A stretch of DNA of 64,000 nucleotides. Origin: Bacillota bacterium (GTDB taxonomy: Bacteria > Bacillota > Clostridia > Lachnospirales > Bianqueaceae). Positions 29,687 to 39,376 of this stretch are shown here, piece after piece. The stretch is taken from assembly GCA_017442735.1 (NCBI GenBank), contig JAFRZE010000052.1, forward strand, positions 39,215 through 103,214, given 5' to 3'. Each line of letters begins with the position of its first letter. Positions within the stretch are counted from its first letter, which is position 1. The notes under the pieces are model-generated. The model worked only from the letters and a program-made list of their open reading frames with translations, did not search any database and had not been told where the DNA came from. Position numbers and translations under genes: made by a program.

Positions 29687-31311
29687 TATTCAGCGGAAAG
29701 CAGGAAATAGTAGATCGGCTGATCTCCTTCCTGAATCTCTACTTCTACGGCATCATATTTCGAATTGATATACGCACCGAGCTCTTCCGCCTGCTCACGG
29801 GAAGAGTCAGAGCCAAAATAGATCGTAAAGATCCCGGTCTCGTCGGTAATCATCTCATCGATCAGATCCCGTGTTGTCTGCATAAGATCCTGGCCGACCC
29901 GGCACATATCACCGTTCTTCAGCGCCAGGATATCGCCTTCCTTGATCTCGAATTCGCCCATATGCGTATCACGTACCGCATAGGTCACAGCGCCGGATGT
30001 CACCGCTTCCAGACTTTCCGTCATCTGTTCGATATTGCTCTCGACGCTTTCACCCGGCATATAACCGATCATCGCGGCGATACCCTGCGGAACAGACTTG
30101 CTGGGAAGCACATGCAGTTTCTTTTCCTTAGACATCAGTGCTGCCTGCTGTGCGGCCAGAATGATATTCTTGTTATTGGGAAGGACGAAGATATGATCCG
30201 CGTTCACGCATTCAGCGCCCTGAAGGATATCCTCCGTAGACGGATTCATCGTCTGTCCGCCGCTGATGACATGATCCACGCCCAACTCGGTAAAGATGGA
30301 TTTAAGGCCTTCCCCTACGGAGATCGTGATAAATCCGATCTCTTTTCTGGGTTCTTCCGCTTTCACAGGCTTCTTCAGTCCGAGAACATGCTGATGAGAG
30401 ATCTCCATATTCTCGATCTTGACCTGCTTAAGCGGTCCGAAATCCATGGCCAGAGAAAGCACATCTGCCGGTTTCTCCGTATGCAGATGAAGCTTGATAT
30501 CTTTTCCCGCAAATCCGGAAAGAACACCTGTTCCCAGGCCTTTCACGGCTTCTTCCAGCTTTCCGGCCTTGTTTTCCGTATTCTCAAAAGAACCGGAATC
30601 GACGATCAGTTCTACGCAGTACACAGCCGTTTTGGCTGCCTGTTCCTCTGCCTTTGGCTGATTCTGAGAAAGAGCCATGATCGGATCGATCTCGGTATCT
30701 TCCCGAAGCAGCGCTTCATAGAATCCACGATAGATCAGCGTCAGGCCTTTACCGCCGGCATCCACGACACCGGCTTCTTTCAGCACGGGCAGCATCTCGG
30801 GCGTCTTTTCCAGAATTTCTTCTGCACTCTTCAGCGCCTCTTCCATCACCTGGACGAGATCATCGCTCTGGAGAGAAACTTCCGCCGCCTTTTCCGCCGC
30901 GGCTTTCGCCACAGTCAGGATCGTACCTTCCTTCGGCTTCATGACAGCCTTATAAGCTGTCGCGACGCCGCGCTGCATAGCGGAAGCCAGCGTCAGGGAG
31001 TCGATCGTCTCACAGCCTTTCAGGCCTTTATAGAGGCCGCGGAACAGCTGCGATACGATAACGCCTGAATTACCTCTGGCGCCGCGCAGGGCTCCCGAAG
31101 AAAGCGCTTTCGCGATATCGGAAACCGAGTCGGATGAAACAGCCATCACTTCCTTGACCGCGGATGTCACGGTCAGGGACATGTTGGTACCCGTATCCCC
31201 GTCAGGAACCGGGAAAACATTCATTTCATCCACCAGCTTTTTCTGTGCTTCCAGACGGTTGGCGCCGGCGACCAGCATCTGGCGGAATTTTAATCCGTTG
31301 ATATTACTCAA
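29686..31311 (-). CDS. fakA: DAK2-domain fatty acid kinase subunit (YloV/FakA family)
   Basis: Nucleotide-binding kinase subunit that, with a FakB protein, phosphorylates fatty acids for lipid synthesis. The 541-residue protein has the DAK phosphatase-like nucleotide site [15 protein letters not shown] (about 31-45) and [14 protein letters not shown], then a long C-terminal DegV-like domain. Placed between asp23 and recG, as in Bacillus yloU-yloV-recG. No fakB is in the window. Confidence 0.9.
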   Translation of the reverse strand: MSNINGLKFRQMLVAGANRLEAQKKLVDEMNVFPVPDGDTGTNMSLTVTSAVKEVMAVSSDSVSDIAKALSSGALRGARGNSGVIVSQLFRGLYKGLKGCETIDSLTLASAMQRGVATAYKAVMKPKEGTILTVAKAAAEKAAEVSLQSDDLVQVMEEALKSAEEILEKTPEMLPVLKEAGVVDAGGKGLTLIYRGFYEALLREDTEIDPIMALSQNQPKAEEQAAKTAVYCVELIVDSGSFENTENKAGKLEEAVKGLGTGVLSGFAGKDIKLHLHTEKPADVLSLAMDFGPLKQVKIENMEISHQHVLGLKKPVKAEEPRKEIGFITISVGEGLKSIFTELGVDHVISGGQTMNPSTEDILQGAECVNADHIFVLPNNKNIILAAQQAALMSKEKKLHVLPSKSVPQGIAAMIGYMPGESVESNIEQMTESLEAVTSGAVTYAVRDTHMGEFEIKEGDILALKNGDMCRVGQDLMQTTRDLIDEMITDETGIFTIYFGSDSSREQAEELGAYINSKYDAVEVEIQEGDQPIYYFLLSAE

Positions 31312-31326
31312 TTCACCCTACCTCCG

Positions 31327-31692
31327 TCAAGCCTTTTCCTGTTCTGTACGGATTCCTTCCACAAACACACTGACACTGGAGACATCGATCCCCAAAAGGT
31401 CTTTGACAGAGTATTTCACGTTGCTGATCAGATTCTCGGCAATCGCAGAAATATTGGTACCGTATTCAACAATAATATGGAACTCGATCGAGGTATGGTC
31501 ATCCTCCGCGGTGACCTTGATCCCTTTCGTCAGACTTTCTCCCAGGAGAAGCTGGACGATTCCGTCCTTGTAGCTCACGGAAGCCATTCCGACGACACCG
31601 TAGCATTCCAGCGCTGCCATCCCGGCTGTCCGGGCCAGCACTTCGTTATCGATAAAGACCTGACCGTACTTGGTCCTGTAACTAGCTGCCAC
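31327..31692 (-). CDS. Asp23/Gls24 family envelope stress protein (YloU)
   Basis: Small alkaline-shock family protein, about 121 residues, beginning AASYRTKYGQVFIDNEVLARTA with the family core GVVGMAS and a C-terminal strand-rich part (VSVFVEGIRTE). GTG codons exist at 31698 and 31692; the GGGAGG ribosome site is eight bases from the second, so that start is chosen. Fifteen bases precede fakA. Confidence 0.87.
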   Translation of the reverse strand: MAASYRTKYGQVFIDNEVLARTAGMAALECYGVVGMASVSYKDGIVQLLLGESLTKGIKVTAEDDHTSIEFHIIVEYGTNISAIAENLISNVKYSVKDLLGIDVSSVSVFVEGIRTEQEKA

Positions 31693-31813
31693 TTTCACTA
31701 CCTCCCTGTTTTTCTATAAAATAAACCAGACGCCTCCCTGCCTCTTCAGCTTTGGCATCTGGTTTTCCATCTACAATCAGACAGTGATCCTCTAACGGCG
31801 CAGCATCAGGCAC
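31682..31813 (-). CDS. Possible small protein between rpmB and asp23
   Basis: An open frame of 43 codons starts with GTG at 31813, inside the end of rpmB, and stops inside the start of asp23. The peptide (including CLIVDGKPDAKAEEAGRRLV) has a natural-looking composition, ending with FIEKQGGSESGS. No ribosome site was confirmed. In Bacillus this slot holds thiN and spoVM, so the frame could be a remnant, a real small gene or chance. Confidence 0.25.
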   Translation of the reverse strand: MPDAAPLEDHCLIVDGKPDAKAEEAGRRLVYFIEKQGGSESGS

Positions 31814-31991
31814 GGGAAACTTTTCCGGATCTCAGGCATCTGGAACAAACATGCAGAGTCTTCGGCGTACCGTCAACGATCGCTTTGACAGTGCGGATAT
31901 TGGGACGCCAAGCCTTGTTGGATCTTCTGTGGGAATGGCTCACTTGATTACCAAAGAGCAGACCTTTCTGACAGATATCACATTTCGCCAT
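31806..31991 (-). CDS. rpmB: 50S ribosomal protein L28, zinc-binding form
   Basis: 61-residue ribosomal protein starting MAKCDICQKGLLFGNQVSHSH, with WRPNIRTVK in the middle. CDIC near the start and CSRC near the end form the four-cysteine zinc site of the C-plus form. It has its own promoter and an AAGGAGG ribosome site. Confidence 0.97.
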   Translation of the reverse strand: MAKCDICQKGLLFGNQVSHSHRRSNKAWRPNIRTVKAIVDGTPKTLHVCSRCLRSGKVSRA

Positions 31992-32023
31992 GATAAATAA
32001 CCTCCTTCAGACATAACACGAAT

Positions 32024-32052
32024 ATTTTATCAGAAACCATTTCGGAATGCAA
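32024..32052 (-). promoter_or_regulatory. Promoter of rpmB
   Basis: Minus-strand TTGCAT (32047-32052), 17-base spacer and TAAAAT (32024-32029), just after rpe. It may also carry transcription on into asp23-fakA-recG. Confidence 0.7.
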
Positions 32053-32064
32053 GCATTTTTTTCA

Positions 32065-32754
32065 TTATAGAAGATCTTTCAGTTTTTCATGGATCTTCTT
32101 TAAGTTTTCAGCTGTTTTCTCCAGATCGCCGGCCTTAAATACGGCGGAACCCATGACCAGAAGGTCTGCCCCCGTCAGCTTGTGGAGATTATCGATCTTG
32201 ACGCCTCCGTCCAGCTCGATCAGGATATCCTTTCCGGCCTCCCGGAACAGCTCTCTCGTTTCATCGATCTTGGAAAGCACCTCTTCTATCAGGCCCTGTC
32301 CTCCGAATCCCGGTTCAACGGTCATCAAAAGGACCATATCGATCATGGATTCGTATCCCTTCAGCGTGGAAACCGGCGTATTCGGCTTGATGGACACCCC
32401 GATCAGGATCTCAGGCGCCAGCGCGCGAATCTGCCCGATCGTTCCGGCCAGATCCCTGCAGGCTTCCTGATGCACGGTCAGGATATCCCCTTTCATCGGC
32501 CCCGCGGCTTCCAGAAAAGCCGGGATCAGGGACATCGGTTCTTCGACCATCAGATGAATATCCAGGGGGACCCGGATCGTCTTGCGAAGCGCCTTTACCA
32601 TCGATGGGCCAAAAGTCAGATTCGGAACAAAATGTCCGTCCATCACATCGACATGCAGGATCCTCGCACCGGCGTTTACCGCGTTTTCCGCTTCTTCCCG
32701 CATATTCCCGAAATCACAGGAAAGGATCGAAGGGGCGATCATCACATCTCTCAT
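32065..32754 (-). CDS. rpe: Ribulose-phosphate 3-epimerase
   Basis: Pentose-phosphate enzyme interconverting ribulose 5-P and xylulose 5-P; TIM barrel. The 229-residue protein has PSILSCDFGNM, HVDVMDGHFVPNLTFGP and VEPGFGGQGL, with metal-binding His and Asp in place. It follows rsgA by three bases. Confidence 0.96.
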   Translation of the reverse strand: MRDVMIAPSILSCDFGNMREEAENAVNAGARILHVDVMDGHFVPNLTFGPSMVKALRKTIRVPLDIHLMVEEPMSLIPAFLEAAGPMKGDILTVHQEACRDLAGTIGQIRALAPEILIGVSIKPNTPVSTLKGYESMIDMVLLMTVEPGFGGQGLIEEVLSKIDETRELFREAGKDILIELDGGVKIDNLHKLTGADLLVMGSAVFKAGDLEKTAENLKKIHEKLKDLL

Positions 32755-32757
32755 CTT

Positions 32758-33663
32758 TTATTTCCTTTCATAAGACAGGTCTTCCAAAAGCTCCAGATAG
32801 TTCCGGTAACGGACCCGGGAAATGATCCCATCCGATACCGCTTTCCGGATCGCGCAGTCTTCTTCCCGTACATGCCGGCAGTTCGTGAACCTGCATAGTC
32901 CAAGGAAAGGCCGAAACTCGGGATAAGCCTTCGGCAGAGTCTCCTCTGTCAGCTTCTGCATATAGAACGAAGAGAACCCGGGGGTATCGCCGATCAGTCC
33001 CGGCTTATCTCCTTCCTGAATAGGAAGCAGTCTCGCGTGTCTGGTCGTATTTTTCCCGCGGGCGATCTTCTCACTGAGGATACCGGTTTCCTGATCGGAA
33101 CCGATCAGAAGATTGATCAGGGACGATTTGCCAACGCCGGATGGCCCGGCAAAGATCGTCAGCTTACCTGAAAGAAAAGGAATCAGCTCTTCCTTTGTCC
33201 TGCGGCACTCATCGGGATCGACCGTACTGATCAGAAACACCCGATATCCTGCCTCTTCATAGGATTTTAGGATCGTCCGGATCTTTGCCCTGTCCTTTTC
33301 TTCCAGAAGATCCGCCTTATTAAAGACGATCAGACAGGGGATGCCCCGCGCGTCACACTCGATCAGGAACCGGTCCAGCAGCTTAAAGTGCGGGTCCGGA
33401 TATCTCGCGGCAAAAACCACCAGCATCTGATCGATGTTCGCCGCCGCCGGCCGTACACTGACGTTTTTTCGCTCCAGTATCCTGTCAAAATATCCGTCTT
33501 CCGACACATCTTCACAGACCGTCACCAGATCTCCCAGAAGCGGCGTGATCTTCTGTTTGCGGAACAGTCCTCTGGCCTTGAGCCGGAGGATCCTTCCGTC
33601 TTCCAGCAGCACGTCATAGTTGCCGCCGATGCCCGCGACGATTCGCCCGATCCGGTTATCCAT
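32758..33663 (-). CDS. rsgA: Ribosome small subunit-dependent GTPase RsgA
   Basis: Circularly permuted GTPase that checks 30S maturation. The roughly 301-residue protein has an N-terminal OB fold, G4 motif VFNKADL, G1 loop FAGPSGVGKSSLIN, G3 region GDTPGFSSF, and a C-terminal zinc knuckle (CRFTNCRHVREEDC). The frame continues to a GTG at 33675 without a ribosome site; ATG 33663 has GAAGAG nearby, inside the end of prkC. Confidence 0.95.
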   Translation of the reverse strand: MDNRIGRIVAGIGGNYDVLLEDGRILRLKARGLFRKQKITPLLGDLVTVCEDVSEDGYFDRILERKNVSVRPAAANIDQMLVVFAARYPDPHFKLLDRFLIECDARGIPCLIVFNKADLLEEKDRAKIRTILKSYEEAGYRVFLISTVDPDECRRTKEELIPFLSGKLTIFAGPSGVGKSSLINLLIGSDQETGILSEKIARGKNTTRHARLLPIQEGDKPGLIGDTPGFSSFYMQKLTEETLPKAYPEFRPFLGLCRFTNCRHVREEDCAIRKAVSDGIISRVRYRNYLELLEDLSYERK

Positions 33664-35497
33664 TGATCTCTTCACTCATGATGAGATTATCATTCAGATA
33701 TACATCCACCTTTGTCGTACCGGACGGATAATTCACCTTGATGGCTCCTCCCAGGGAACTGAAGGTCGAATAACTGACTTTGTTTTCATAGATCTTGGAC
33801 GCGTTTCCTTCCGCGTCATAAGCAACGACCATCAGGGTTCCGTTTTCTTCCGCCTTGGTAAAAGGCTGCGAGATCGTCACTGTCCCGGACGCGCCTGTTT
33901 TCTCAGAGGACTCCTGAGGACCTTTGCTGATGGTAATATCGATGCTCGTTCCCTTGGCGACTTCCACACCAGCCTCTGTTCCCTGTCCGATGACCTGTCC
34001 TTCAGGGACCACACTGCTGTAATCTTCACTGACAAGACCAAGCACCAGTCCCTCTTCCGTCAGTCTGGCCTGTGCTTCATCCTTTGTCATCTTATAAAGA
34101 TCCGGCACTTCGGACAGCACCTGAGCCGGTCCCAGGCTGACATACAGCGTGATGGTATCGCCGGGACGCACCATGGTGCCGTCTTCCGGATCCTGCGCCA
34201 TGACCACACCGGTCTCATAACGATCGTCGTTGGTCGTCTGTACGTTGGTATAAAGACCCAGATCTCCGGCTTCCTCGTTGGCGGTCTCAAACCGGCTTCC
34301 GACGAAATTCGGAAGTTCAAACCGATCATCCGGTTCCTCTTCCGGTTCGTCCTCACTCTCTTCTTCCTCTGTCCATTCCTCTACAGAAGAATTACCTTCC
34401 ACCACGATTTCCGTCACACTGGATTCTCCCGGCTTGACACTGGAATTCAGTCTGTCCAGTACCAGTTTCAGAAGGAAGATCAGCGCGAGCAGGATCAGGA
34501 TGCCCAGCACCGCCAGCGTGATGATGGTGTTTCTGCGGCGTCTGACTTTTTTCATGCGCTCTTCGCGTTCTCTGGCGATCCTGGCTCTTTCTCTTTCCTG
34601 TTCCGCCCGGATCTGGTCAGAAGAACGTCCGTACTCACTGGCGACTCGGTTATCATTGTGCAGACGGTAGTTCCGGTTCCGGTACAGATGCTTCATATCG
34701 CGGATCAGTTCATCCGCTGACTGATAACGCCATTCCGGAAGTTTCTGTGTAAGCTTGAGGATAATATCCCGAAGGCCCGGCCAAAGCTGCGGTGCCTTGG
34801 CTGCCGGATCGGGGAAATTCTCATGGATCTGTTTCATCGCCACGGCAACCGGTGTCTCCGCCGTAAAAGGAAGCTCCTTTGTTGCCATTTCATACATCGT
34901 GATACCAAGAGAATAAAGGTCTGAACGGATATCCACTTCTCCGCCTCTGGCCTGTTCCGGAGACAGATAGTGTACACTGCCCAGCGTCTCGCCGGTCGCT
35001 GTGACCGTCGTCTGGGTGGCCGCTTTCGCGATACCGAAATCCGTGACCTTGACATCACCGGATGGCGTCACCATGATGTTCTGTGGTTTGATATCCCGGT
35101 GAATGATGCCGCCGGCATGAGCCACCTTGAGCGCCTCCGCGATCTTGATGGCGATCTTGACCACTTCTTCCGAGCTGAGCATATCCCGGCGTTTGATATA
35201 TTCCTTCAGCGTAATGCCGTCGATATACTCCATAACGATATAGTCACAGCCGATCTCATGACCCAGGTCATATACCGCCACGATGTTCGGATGTGTCAGA
35301 CTTCCGGCAGCCAGCGCTTCTTTCTTGAACTTGTTCAGGATCGTCTCATCCAGCGCGAATTCCTGTTTCAGCACCTTGATCGCCACCAGTCGGCTTAATT
35401 TATAATCTCTGGCTTTATATACGATCGCCATGCCCCCGGAACCGATCTCTTCCAGGATCTCATAGCGTCTTCCCAATACCCTTCCTGCTTCAAGCAT
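33656..35497 (-). CDS. prkC: PASTA-domain Ser/Thr kinase (PrkC/PknB family)
   Basis: Membrane kinase sensing cell-wall fragments. The 613-residue protein has a kinase domain (about 1-270) with GSGGMAIVYKA, catalytic HRDIKPQN and DFGIAKA; a basic juxtamembrane stretch (EERMKKVRRRR); one membrane helix near 330-350; an acidic Ser/Glu linker; and two PASTA repeats (LPNFVGSRFE... and VPDLYKMTKDE...). After these, about 80 residues form an extra C-terminal strand-rich region of unknown kind. Start ATG 35497 follows GGAGG and overlaps the phosphatase stop by eight bases. Bacillus PrkC has three PASTA repeats. Confidence 0.94.
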   Translation of the reverse strand: MLEAGRVLGRRYEILEEIGSGGMAIVYKARDYKLSRLVAIKVLKQEFALDETILNKFKKEALAAGSLTHPNIVAVYDLGHEIGCDYIVMEYIDGITLKEYIKRRDMLSSEEVVKIAIKIAEALKVAHAGGIIHRDIKPQNIMVTPSGDVKVTDFGIAKAATQTTVTATGETLGSVHYLSPEQARGGEVDIRSDLYSLGITMYEMATKELPFTAETPVAVAMKQIHENFPDPAAKAPQLWPGLRDIILKLTQKLPEWRYQSADELIRDMKHLYRNRNYRLHNDNRVASEYGRSSDQIRAEQERERARIAREREERMKKVRRRRNTIITLAVLGILILLALIFLLKLVLDRLNSSVKPGESSVTEIVVEGNSSVEEWTEEEESEDEPEEEPDDRFELPNFVGSRFETANEEAGDLGLYTNVQTTNDDRYETGVVMAQDPEDGTMVRPGDTITLYVSLGPAQVLSEVPDLYKMTKDEAQARLTEEGLVLGLVSEDYSSVVPEGQVIGQGTEAGVEVAKGTSIDITISKGPQESSEKTGASGTVTISQPFTKAEENGTLMVVAYDAEGNASKIYENKVSYSTFSSLGGAIKVNYPSGTTKVDVYLNDNLIMSEEING

Positions 35498-36272
35498 CGA
35501 TCTCTTCCTCCCCCGCAAACTCAATCACAACCACGGAAATATTGTCTTTGCCGCCCGCCTCGTTGGCTTCATCCACTAATCGGTCAGCTGTTTCCTCCAC
35601 ACTTCTTTCCGCGGACAGTTCCTTCAGGATCTCCAGATCGGGGAGCATATTGGAAAGTCCGTCCGAACAAAGCAGGATCCGTTTCAGATCCGAAGTTTCT
35701 ATTACATAATCGTCGATCTCGACCGTTTCATCGATACCGATCGCGCGTGTTACCATATTTTTCTGCGGATGCACTCTCGCCTCTTCCTCGGTGATCGCGC
35801 CACTTCGAAGCAGCAGCTCCACCACGGAATGATCGATCGTGACCCGATCGAGCGTCAGTGGTGTCTCAGCCGCCTGCTTGAGCCTGTACATACGGCTGTC
35901 GCCCACATTGATGCAATACAGATAATTTCCGCAGACCGTGACCGCCACAAAGGTCGTGCCCATACCACGGTAAGCCGGCGATTCTTCCGACAGATAGTAG
36001 ATATAGCGGTTCGCCATCTGCAGCGCCGTTTTCATCAGGACGATGATATCGTCTTCTTCTTTGGAATGATCCTCTATATATTCACGGAAATACCGAAGCG
36101 CTTCGCTGGAAGCCAGATCTCCGGCCCGATGTCCTCCCATCCCGTCAGCGACCACAAAAAGATTCGGGAGATATCCGATCGGTTCCAGGGAAAAGAACAC
36201 CTGGTCCTGGTTGATCGGACGGACGATTCCCTTATCGCATTTTGCCGCTGCCTTTAATCGGTTCTTATGCAT
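35490..36272 (-). CDS. prpC: PP2C-type Ser/Thr phosphatase (PrpC/Stp)
   Basis: Metal-dependent phosphatase that reverses PrkC phosphorylation. The 260-residue protein has the motif VVADGMGGHRAGDLAS, GTTFVAVTV, NVGDSRMYRL, LLCSDGLSNML and GGKDNISVVV. Eight-base overlaps with rlmN before and the kinase after show strong coupling of the phosphatase/kinase pair. Confidence 0.96.
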   Translation of the reverse strand: MHKNRLKAAAKCDKGIVRPINQDQVFFSLEPIGYLPNLFVVADGMGGHRAGDLASSEALRYFREYIEDHSKEEDDIIVLMKTALQMANRYIYYLSEESPAYRGMGTTFVAVTVCGNYLYCINVGDSRMYRLKQAAETPLTLDRVTIDHSVVELLLRSGAITEEEARVHPQKNMVTRAIGIDETVEIDDYVIETSDLKRILLCSDGLSNMLPDLEILKELSAERSVEETADRLVDEANEAGGKDNISVVVIEFAGEEEIDA

Positions 36273-37317
36273 GCCTTTCCTCCCTCAGCGCCCCGCTGGC
36301 CCGCTTATGTCTAAGCTGCCCGCAGGCCGCGTCGATACTCTTTCCCATTTCCCGTCTTCTCGTAACGGGGATATGGTGTCGTTCCAGCACTTCGATAAAC
36401 TGCCGGATCCTTTCTTCTTTCGGTCGTTCAAAGCCACATTCCTTCACCGGATTGACCGGGATCACATTGACGTGGCATAAAAGCCCGGAAAGAAGGAAGC
36501 TGAGCTCCTCGGCCAGCTGAACACTGTCATTCAGATGATCGATCAGCAGATACTCAAACGTGATTCTTCGATTGGTCCTGTCTGTATAATAACGGCAGGC
36601 GTCCATCAGCTTTTCCATGGGCACCGCCTGCGCGATCCGCATGATCTTTTTCCGTACGGTATCATTGGGTGCGTGCAGGGATACTGCCAGCGTGACCGGC
36701 AGATCCCGGTCTGTGAAAATCCGGATCTGATCCGGCAGACCGCACGTCGATACCGTGATGTTTCTAAGGCTCAGATTTTTGCCTTCTTCTTCATGGATCA
36801 GCGTCAAAAAACGAAACAGTTCCTGAAGATTGTCGAAGGGCTCTCCGCATCCCATCACGACCACATGGGAAATACTGACCTTCGCGTCTTTCTCCACAGC
36901 GTAGATCTGTCCGGCCATTTCCCCGCCGGTCAGATTCCTGTCCAGTCCCCTGAGCGTGGAAGCGCAGAAACGGCAGCCCATCCGGCAGCCCGCCTGTGAG
37001 GAGATGCAAAGGGAATAGCCAAACCGGTATTTCATCAGTACGCATTCGACAGTCGTATCCGTATCCTGGAACTGCATCAGGTATTTGGCCGTTTCATCTT
37101 CCGCTCTCTGAACATCCAGGACCTTCGGAAGGTCGATCCTGAACTCCTCTTTCAGTTTCTCCCGGAGCCTGAGCGGGATATCACTCATTTCATCAAAGGA
37201 CAGAACATGATGATGGTGGATCCAACGGAAAAGAGGAACTGCCAGATACGGTTTTTCCTGACTTTCTTTCAGATACGAACGCCACTCATCGATCGTCAGG
37301 TCTATACCCGAACGCAT
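36265..37317 (-). CDS. rlmN: Dual-specificity 23S rRNA/tRNA (adenine-2) methyltransferase
   Basis: Radical-SAM enzyme methylating A2503 of 23S rRNA and A37 of tRNAs. The 350-residue protein has the cluster motif CRMGCRFCAST, VVMGCGEPFDNL, and the late CGFERPKEE part with a C-terminal catalytic Cys region (DAACGQLRHKR). AGGAGG lies five bases before the ATG. Confidence 0.95.
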   Translation of the reverse strand: MRSGIDLTIDEWRSYLKESQEKPYLAVPLFRWIHHHHVLSFDEMSDIPLRLREKLKEEFRIDLPKVLDVQRAEDETAKYLMQFQDTDTTVECVLMKYRFGYSLCISSQAGCRMGCRFCASTLRGLDRNLTGGEMAGQIYAVEKDAKVSISHVVVMGCGEPFDNLQELFRFLTLIHEEEGKNLSLRNITVSTCGLPDQIRIFTDRDLPVTLAVSLHAPNDTVRKKIMRIAQAVPMEKLMDACRYYTDRTNRRITFEYLLIDHLNDSVQLAEELSFLLSGLLCHVNVIPVNPVKECGFERPKEERIRQFIEVLERHHIPVTRRREMGKSIDAACGQLRHKRASGALREERHA

Positions 37318-37337
37318 GTTCCCTCCTTTCCCAGGTT

Positions 37338-38657
37338 TTATCCTGATTTACGAAATGCCGCTATAAAGAACCCGTCACATCCGTTTTCTTCCGGCCATAT
37401 CGTCATATGTTTTACTTCCGGCGTCGTCCATCCGGGAAAGACCCCGGAAAGATCCATCTCCTCAAAAGAAGGATAGCCCATCAGAAACCTGTCGACCTGC
37501 CGTTCGTTCTCCTCCGCCAGCAGCGTACAGGTACTGTAGACGAGCACACCGCCTTTTTTCAGCATCCTGGCGGCTTCCTGAAGCATTTTCTCCTGCAGCA
37601 GTGTCAGATCTTCCAGATCCTCTTCCCGTCTTTGAAGGAGGATATCCGGTTTATTCCGGATCGTACCGATCCCGCTGCATGGAGCGTCCAGCAGGATTAG
37701 ATCAAATAATTCTCTCTCCTCTTCCCGGGTCTGAAGCGCGTCCCTGACTTCCGGTCTCAGGTTTTCCAGACGCAGTCGCTTTTTGTTTTCCTCGATCAGC
37801 CGGACGCGGGCCGGATATAGATCACGGCTGATGACCGTCGCTTTTGTCCGCCTGGCGATCATACAGGATTTACTTCCCGGAGCCGCGCACATGTCGAGGA
37901 TAGACAGTCCCTCGCCTGAGCCGGGAATAAACGAGACAAGCGCCTGCGACGCCGCCATACTGCTTTCTCCCTGCACGCTGATCTTACCATCCAGAAAGGC
38001 CGGCCACTCATAGATCCGGGAAGCGTCCCGCAGATAATAAGCGTCCGGGCAAAGTTTTCCCTGTCGTATCTCGGTCCTGGACGCAAGATCATCCAGGATC
38101 TGTGCTCTTTCGTCTTCTTCCGCGTCCAGACGGATCGAAAGCGGCCTCTCTTCAGCGAAGATCCGGGAAAGCTCATCGACCTTCTCCCGCCCGTACTGAG
38201 CGCTGAGACGGGTCTCCAGCCAGGCCGGAAACGCCACCTTTCTTTCTACGGTCAGTTTGCCGCTTTCCGCATCCCGAAGGACAGACCGGAGCACCGCGTT
38301 CGCGTAACCCGCGAACGTTTTTCCCCTGGTCTTCTTCAAGGCTTCCACCGTTGCCGAAACAGCCGCGTAAGGAGGGATCCCATCCATAAACAGCATCTGA
38401 CAGATCCCGATCCGAAGCGCCTCCCTAACATCCGCCTGAAGCTTCTTTTCCGGTGTCCGGGAATAACTTTGGATCACCTGATCGATCGAAGACAGAAAGG
38501 CGATCGTACGATAGACGATCTGCGTCAGAAGTTTTCGATCCTGTTCGGACACATCGGGCGACTCCTTCAGCAGGGATGAAAGCACCAGCTGGGAATAACC
38601 ATGCTCTTCCGCGATCAGATGGACCGCGCGCATGGCAGTTTTTCTTACATCAGTCAC
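37338..38657 (-). CDS. rsmB: 16S rRNA (cytosine-967-C5)-methyltransferase
   Basis: SAM-dependent rRNA methyltransferase with an N-terminal NusB-like RNA-binding domain (about 1-130). The 439-residue protein has ILDMCAAPGSKSCMIA (SAM site), LLDAPCSGIGTIRNKPD and the catalytic YSTCTLLAEENE. It overlaps the metallopeptidase by eight bases. Confidence 0.95.
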   Translation of the reverse strand: MTDVRKTAMRAVHLIAEEHGYSQLVLSSLLKESPDVSEQDRKLLTQIVYRTIAFLSSIDQVIQSYSRTPEKKLQADVREALRIGICQMLFMDGIPPYAAVSATVEALKKTRGKTFAGYANAVLRSVLRDAESGKLTVERKVAFPAWLETRLSAQYGREKVDELSRIFAEERPLSIRLDAEEDERAQILDDLASRTEIRQGKLCPDAYYLRDASRIYEWPAFLDGKISVQGESSMAASQALVSFIPGSGEGLSILDMCAAPGSKSCMIARRTKATVISRDLYPARVRLIEENKKRLRLENLRPEVRDALQTREEERELFDLILLDAPCSGIGTIRNKPDILLQRREEDLEDLTLLQEKMLQEAARMLKKGGVLVYSTCTLLAEENERQVDRFLMGYPSFEEMDLSGVFPGWTTPEVKHMTIWPEENGCDGFFIAAFRKSG

Positions 38658-39375
38658 GGCGACGGCCGCCTCCGTAGATCAGGATCAGGCGAAGCAGATT
38701 CGCGAGTGCCTGCGCCAGCGCCGCCACATAGGTCAGCGCGGCGGCGACCAGTACTTTTCTTGCGCCGCTGAGCTCTTCGTTTGTTAAATACATGCCGTTT
38801 CCCAGGATCTGAAGCGCTCTTCTGGAAGCATTGAATTCCACCGGCAAAGTCACAAGCTGAAAAACGACAGAAAGAGCGAACAGCGCGATGCCGCCCATGA
38901 TCACATAATAACTGAGCTCCGACGCCATCCCCTGAGAGCTGAGCCGTCCGATGACAACACCGATCAGGATCAGCGGGATCGACAAATTGGAACCGATCCT
39001 TGTCGCCGGGATGATGGCATTTCGGATCGAAAGCGGCATATACCCGTCCCTGTGCTGGATCGCGTGTCCGCACTCATGGGCCGCCACACCGATCGCGGCG
39101 ACAGAATTTCCGTTAAAAACAGATGCTGAAAGACGAAGGACTCTGCCGGTCGGATCATAGTGATCGGAAAGTTCTCCGCCCGTTATTTCGACCGGAACAT
39201 CAAAAATGCCAGCCTGATGAAGGATCTCCTCCGCCACGATCTTTCCGGTCAGTCCGCGGCTGGTCGGCACAGTGGAATATTTCCTGTACGCACTCTTCAC
39301 GATCCCCTGCGCGACCAGTGCGAAGATCACCGTAGGCAGTACCAGGATAAAGTAGTATGAATCAAACCAGATCAT
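38650..39375 (-). CDS. YugP-like membrane zinc metallopeptidase
   Basis: 241-residue integral membrane protein with zinc motif HECGHAIQH (in GVAAHECGHAIQHRDGY), and hydrophobic segments at the start, middle and C-terminus. Matches the DUF2268/neutral zinc metallopeptidase group often found between fmt and rsmB in Clostridia. Its substrate is unknown. Confidence 0.87.
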   Translation of the reverse strand: MIWFDSYYFILVLPTVIFALVAQGIVKSAYRKYSTVPTSRGLTGKIVAEEILHQAGIFDVPVEITGGELSDHYDPTGRVLRLSASVFNGNSVAAIGVAAHECGHAIQHRDGYMPLSIRNAIIPATRIGSNLSIPLILIGVVIGRLSSQGMASELSYYVIMGGIALFALSVVFQLVTLPVEFNASRRALQILGNGMYLTNEELSGARKVLVAAALTYVAALAQALANLLRLILIYGGGRRRD

Positions 39376-39376
39376 T

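Noticed and set aside
31754..31844. Direct repeat GGCATCTGG at 31754 and 31836
   Set aside because: Nine bases twice within 100 bases, one copy inside rpmB; likely chance.
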